This document shows, one piece after another, positions 60,323-64,000 of a stretch of 64,000 nt of DNA. This stretch comes from Dichotomocladium elegans (taxonomy: Eukaryota > Mucoromycota > Mucoromycetes > Mucorales > Lichtheimiaceae). The stretch spans positions 682,001-746,000 of the forward strand of contig JAIXMN010000001.1 in assembly GCA_025716815.1 (NCBI GenBank), written 5' to 3'. The position numbers were made by a program, and so were the translations under genes. The stretch's first letter is position 1. Each line of letters begins with the position of its first letter. The notes beneath the pieces are model-generated. The model saw only the letters and a program-made list of their open reading frames with translations. It was not told the origin of the DNA and searched no databases.

Positions 60323-63300
60323 ATGTCAGCAGTCGACAGACGCAGACGCCAATCTGTCGTCCTCGGAGCCCGCCGAAATAGTGTCCACAGTAGTCTTATC
60401 GACGGCACCAGCCCAACAACCACCTCCAGCAACATTCTACCAGCTGATCTTCAAGTCGGCGTTCGTGTGCTTGTTCACGGAGAGAATCTCGGTACTGTTC
60501 GTTTTGCTGGCCCGACTAGTTTTCAAACCGGGAAATGGGTGGGTGTCGAACTCGACGAGGCCATCGGCAAAAACAACGGTGTTGTTCAGGGAAAGCGATA
60601 TTTCGAGTGCCGTGCTAACCACGGCGTCTTTGTGCGTCCAGCCTTCGTGAAAGTCCTTCCTTCAAAGGTATCTATTCCGGTCCTAACCCCCATATCGTAT
60701 TGCCAAATATTTGTATGCGACATTTACCATTGCTTTTAGGAATATCATGATGTACCGGCCTCACCTCGATCGGATCATAACAGTGACCTGCAGCAAAGCC
60801 CTCTACAAGATCCAGGCCATGCAGCAAAGGCAGCTGCACGCAGGTCCATGACCCTGTCGCAAAGGCCGCAATCACAGCAGCAAACGCCCCTTGCAAAACG
60901 ACGACAATCCGTTGGAGCCCCTACGATAGAAACTCGCCAGTCTCCTACTTCTCGCACAACTCGTGTCCCAGCATCGGCCAGCGGCCGACGCCCATCGTCA
61001 TATGTAGCCTCACCAAAGTCTGCCAAATCTACCGCTACATCTCTTGCCAGCAGTAGACAAACCATGACCCCGAAAGGAAGTCCAACACCAACCTCTTACA
61101 TGACTGCCAGCAGAACAACGACCGTTCCCAAAGCAAGTCCTACCCCCACTGGAACCACTACGCTACATCGTGCAGCCACCACAGGAGGCGTTCCCGCCCG
61201 CAGAAAGAGCATGTACGTGAATAAAGATGCGCCACAGGGCCGCCCACGTTCTGGCACAGTCGGCTCAACAATCACCCGTGACTCCAAAGCTGCGCGCGAG
61301 GCAAGAGAAGCCCGGGAGGCACAGCTCGCCCGGGAGGCGCAGCTTGCCAGAGAAGAAGAGCTTGCTCGTCAGGCGGAGATCGCCCGCAAGGCTGAAGAAG
61401 CTCGTCAAGCTAAAGCCGCTCGAGAAGCTGAGGAAGCTCGCGAGTATGAGCTCAAAATGGAGCGAGAACGTCAGCTACAGCAAATTCGGATGCGTCAACA
61501 AGAGCTGATGATGCGAGCTCGACAGCAGCAACAACAACAACAACAATATGGACATGAGGAAGAGCTAGATGACGAAGATGGCGGAAGTGCCAATATCTCA
61601 TACACTGAAGACGATGACGACGACCAACAGACTCCGTCCGATGATGTTTCAGAAGAGGAAGAATCTTCAGATAAAGATACGCCTGCTACTCCCGTTGACC
61701 AAAACGATGATGAGCCACTCGCGAAAGACATTGTAGAATCAGCCGCGGCATCACAACATCAGCATCACCGCGAGAGGCCACAGGCCTCCTACGGTGCACT
61801 CGCTCCAACTATGCCGATCAGTAAATCGGAGCAGGTACAAGCGACGAATCTGTTCTTTTTTTAACGCTGGTCTCTCACCTTTTGCTTACGTTATTTATTA
61901 TTGATAGATGGTTCCTCTCAAAGACTATGAGGAGCTGCGGTTCAAACTGAAAATTTTGGAAGCAAAGCGACAAGAAGATCGCGAACGGTACCGTGAACAC
62001 GAGAAGGTCAAGGAAGAAGCCGAACAGTTTTTGACACTTCGCAATAAGCTTCAAGGTACTGTCTAAGAATATCGTATTATCGTGGAGACTCATTACCATT
62101 TTAAAGATAAAATTGCCGAGCTCCAAAGGGATCTTCGCGACACCAAACGGGAGCTCAAAGAGACAACTGCTGAAAAGGAATCCTTAGAGCAAAGTTTCAG
62201 TGAAATGGCCGATTCTCTAGAAATGATGACCCTTGATAAAGAAGTCGCAGAAGAGCGAGCCGAATCCTTGCAGGAAGAGGTTGACCTTTTAAAGGATAAG
62301 ATTCAAGAAATCAGCGTCGACCTTGATGTACTAAAGAGAGAAGCAGGTACGATAACCGGCCAATAGTACCTATATCACGGAACTCACGCTACATCATGAT
62401 GCAGACATCCTTAATAGAGCGCCCGATGTGAACGGGGACGGCCGGACGTCATTAGAAGTTGTACAGCTAGAACGACAAAACGAGCGTCTAAGAGAAGCCC
62501 TCCTTCGGTAACGTTGCTATTCGAGATCAAAATGTAAAATCATGATTAACGTTCTTTCTGCAGATTGCGTGATGTGACAGCTGAACATGAGGAAGAACTT
62601 AATGCAAAGGTTAAGCAGCTTGAGGAAGAGAACTATGATCTCTTGGAGATCAGCGGTATGTAAATTACAGAGCAGGAAAACGGCGTTTGCTAATATTACG
62701 TATTGTATTTATAGTTCAGTATGAAAAAGTTAAGCAGAAACTGGATCTTGCAGAAAGCCAAATAGAAGACTTGAGGCAACGCCTAGATGACGCACTGGGT
62801 GCAGAAGATCTTGTGGAGCAATTGACGGAAAAGAATCTCCAGCTCACCGAGCGACTTGAGGAACTAAACTCGGCCAATGATGAACTCGAGGCTCTGAAGG
62901 AACTTGCTGATGAACTTGAAGAAAACCATGTAGAGACTGAGAAGCAGCTCCAAGCTGAAATTGGTAAGTCAACGTCCTGGAAGAATCAAATACTACGGAT
63001 TGTTTATTCACTGGTGGGCGATGATTATCTTGTAGATCACCGGGATATGCTCCTTCGGGAGCAGCTTGTGCGGATCAAGGCGTGCGATGAAACTAATCTC
63101 GACTACGAAAATACCATTCAACAGTTCCGTGAACTGGTGCAGAACCTGCAATAGTACGTATATAAATTTTTAGAATCACCAAGATGTGAATATTTAAACA
63201 TACAAATAGCGATCTTGACCAGATGCGCCAGAAGTATGCTGATCAAGAGAATGAAAAAATGAACTTGGCCAGCCAATCGCAAGAAATGATGTCCTTGAAC

Positions 63301-63970
63301 ATGCAGCTCCAATCCACCGTCATGAAGGCCCAAGCGAAGCAGATTGACCTTGAACTGCGCAAACTCGAGGCTGCACAGGCAAATGACAGACTCAGCTATA
63401 TTCAGGTTAGTGTTTCCTTTCAAAAGCCCAATCTTCATTTGCTCTGCAGCTAAAGTCTTTTACACTAAGCCATATTTGCCGGATGCGTTCATGAGAACTG
63501 AGAATGATCCAATCTCCTGCTTGTTGCTATTTAAACGCTTAGTGTTCAAATCTGAACTTATCATTAAGCACTTGGATCAAACTCATCCTGTCAGCGAAAA
63601 GATTATGGAAAATGTGTCCGAGAGCCTTGTATCTGTTTGCGAGGTTGGTAACAGCGAAAAAAGGTTCATGTAGCTGCCCGCTAATCATTTTGACATTCTC
63701 GCTTTTTAGCTGAGACAGAAGGCAGCATACCTAAGCGACATGGCAAAACGCTTTGTCACTTTCATTAAGCATTGCACACCCGATGAGTTCCTCAAAATGG
63801 CTCGTGTGTATCATGACCTTGTTGGGTCAGAGCGAAAGTATGTGCCGTTTATGTACTCAAGCAACGATCTCTGCTTTCTTACTCGAGATTTTGAATAGGC
63901 TTAATGCCCTTGTTGAATTCTTCCGCACGGATGAAGCAAATGACTCGGACTCCATTCTGGATCTTCAAAG
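60323..63970 (+). CDS. Dynactin p150Glued subunit (partial, runs off the window)
   Basis: Twelve exons are visible: 60323-60667, 60740-61834, 61908-62055, 62107-62346, 62405-62507, 62564-62655, 62715-62963, 63036-63153, 63210-63405, 63470-63643, 63710-63837, 63899-63970, about 986 codons so far. Residues about 47-112 form a CAP-Gly domain ([39 protein letters not shown]). A Ser/Thr/Pro/Arg-rich basic region follows, which could bind microtubules, then an Ala/Arg/Glu helix and an acidic stretch. The long coiled coil carries the p150 signature [20 protein letters not shown]. The dynactin domain follows ([20 protein letters not shown]). p150 links cytoplasmic dynein to microtubules and cargo. 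A donor at 63971 shows that the gene continues. Confidence 0.95.
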
Positions 63971-64000
63971 GTATGTATTGGATCCTAAGATTGAATTGTT

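Overview
The window is nuclear DNA of a filamentous fungus, most likely a member of the Mucoromycota (Mucorales-like). The reasons are intron-dense genes with mostly 45-90 nt introns, fungal-only families (Gti1/Pac2-type WOPR regulator, Zn2Cys6 regulator, siderophore-iron transporter, SREBP with a fungal C-terminal region), and relics of an IS630/Tc1-type transposase and of Fanzor-type nucleases that resemble those I know from Mucorales. Species was not determined. All exon models were built by hand from splice signals, reading-frame phase and recalled protein-family patterns; no database search was run.

Layout. 1-1033 (-): N-terminal part of GABA transaminase. 3092-4594 (+): P-loop 2-phosphoglycerate-kinase/LPA1-like protein. 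5838-8594 (+): PH-domain protein resembling Spo71. 8835-9333: transposase relic. 9538-11691 (-): coronin. 12208-13220: second transposase relic. 13721-15157 (+): eEF1B-gamma. 15550-17600 (-): decayed Fanzor. 18424-18899 (+): cytochrome oxidase subunit of the VIIc/Cox8 type. 19259-20520: third transposase relic, abutting a truncated Fanzor at 20585-21487 (-). 21591-25689 (+): UBA-UBX-LRR protein with 21 exons. 26106-28482 (+): rhomboid-like plus glycosyltransferase fusion. 29706-33275 (+): SREBP. 34878-36278 (+): glutamate 5-kinase. 36670-39628 (-): Zn2Cys6 regulator. 40457-42879 (+): BCS1-like AAA ATPase. 42910-43434 (-): LAMTOR1-like Ragulator subunit. 43895-45195 (-): LYR protein. 45533-46564 (+): Rab18. 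47025-49374 (+): siderophore-iron transporter. 51430-52904 (+): WOPR regulator. 53737-55034 (-): acidic protein of unknown function. 55262-56887 (+): TLDc/MEAK7-like. 57016-57342 (+): RPB10. 57594-58524 (-): p24/Emp24. 60323-end (+): dynactin p150Glued, cut by the window edge.

The gene set is mostly housekeeping: translation, respiration, trafficking, cytoskeleton, sterol and iron control. There is no obvious pathway cluster. Mobile-element debris is concentrated between 8.8 and 21.5 kb, where transposase and Fanzor relics lie among intact genes.

The most unusual signals are these. Eight of roughly 100 inferred introns appear to use GC-AG boundaries, several of them forced by conserved protein frames. 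There are two Fanzor relics, one with the RuvC-I aspartate replaced by glycine. Two transposon relics share an internal deletion with the same GGAAT junction. There are micro-exons of 11-16 nt, one of which completes the zinc cluster of a transcription factor. An exact ATCWGATAA iron-GATA motif lies upstream of the siderophore transporter. Two multidomain fusions are present.
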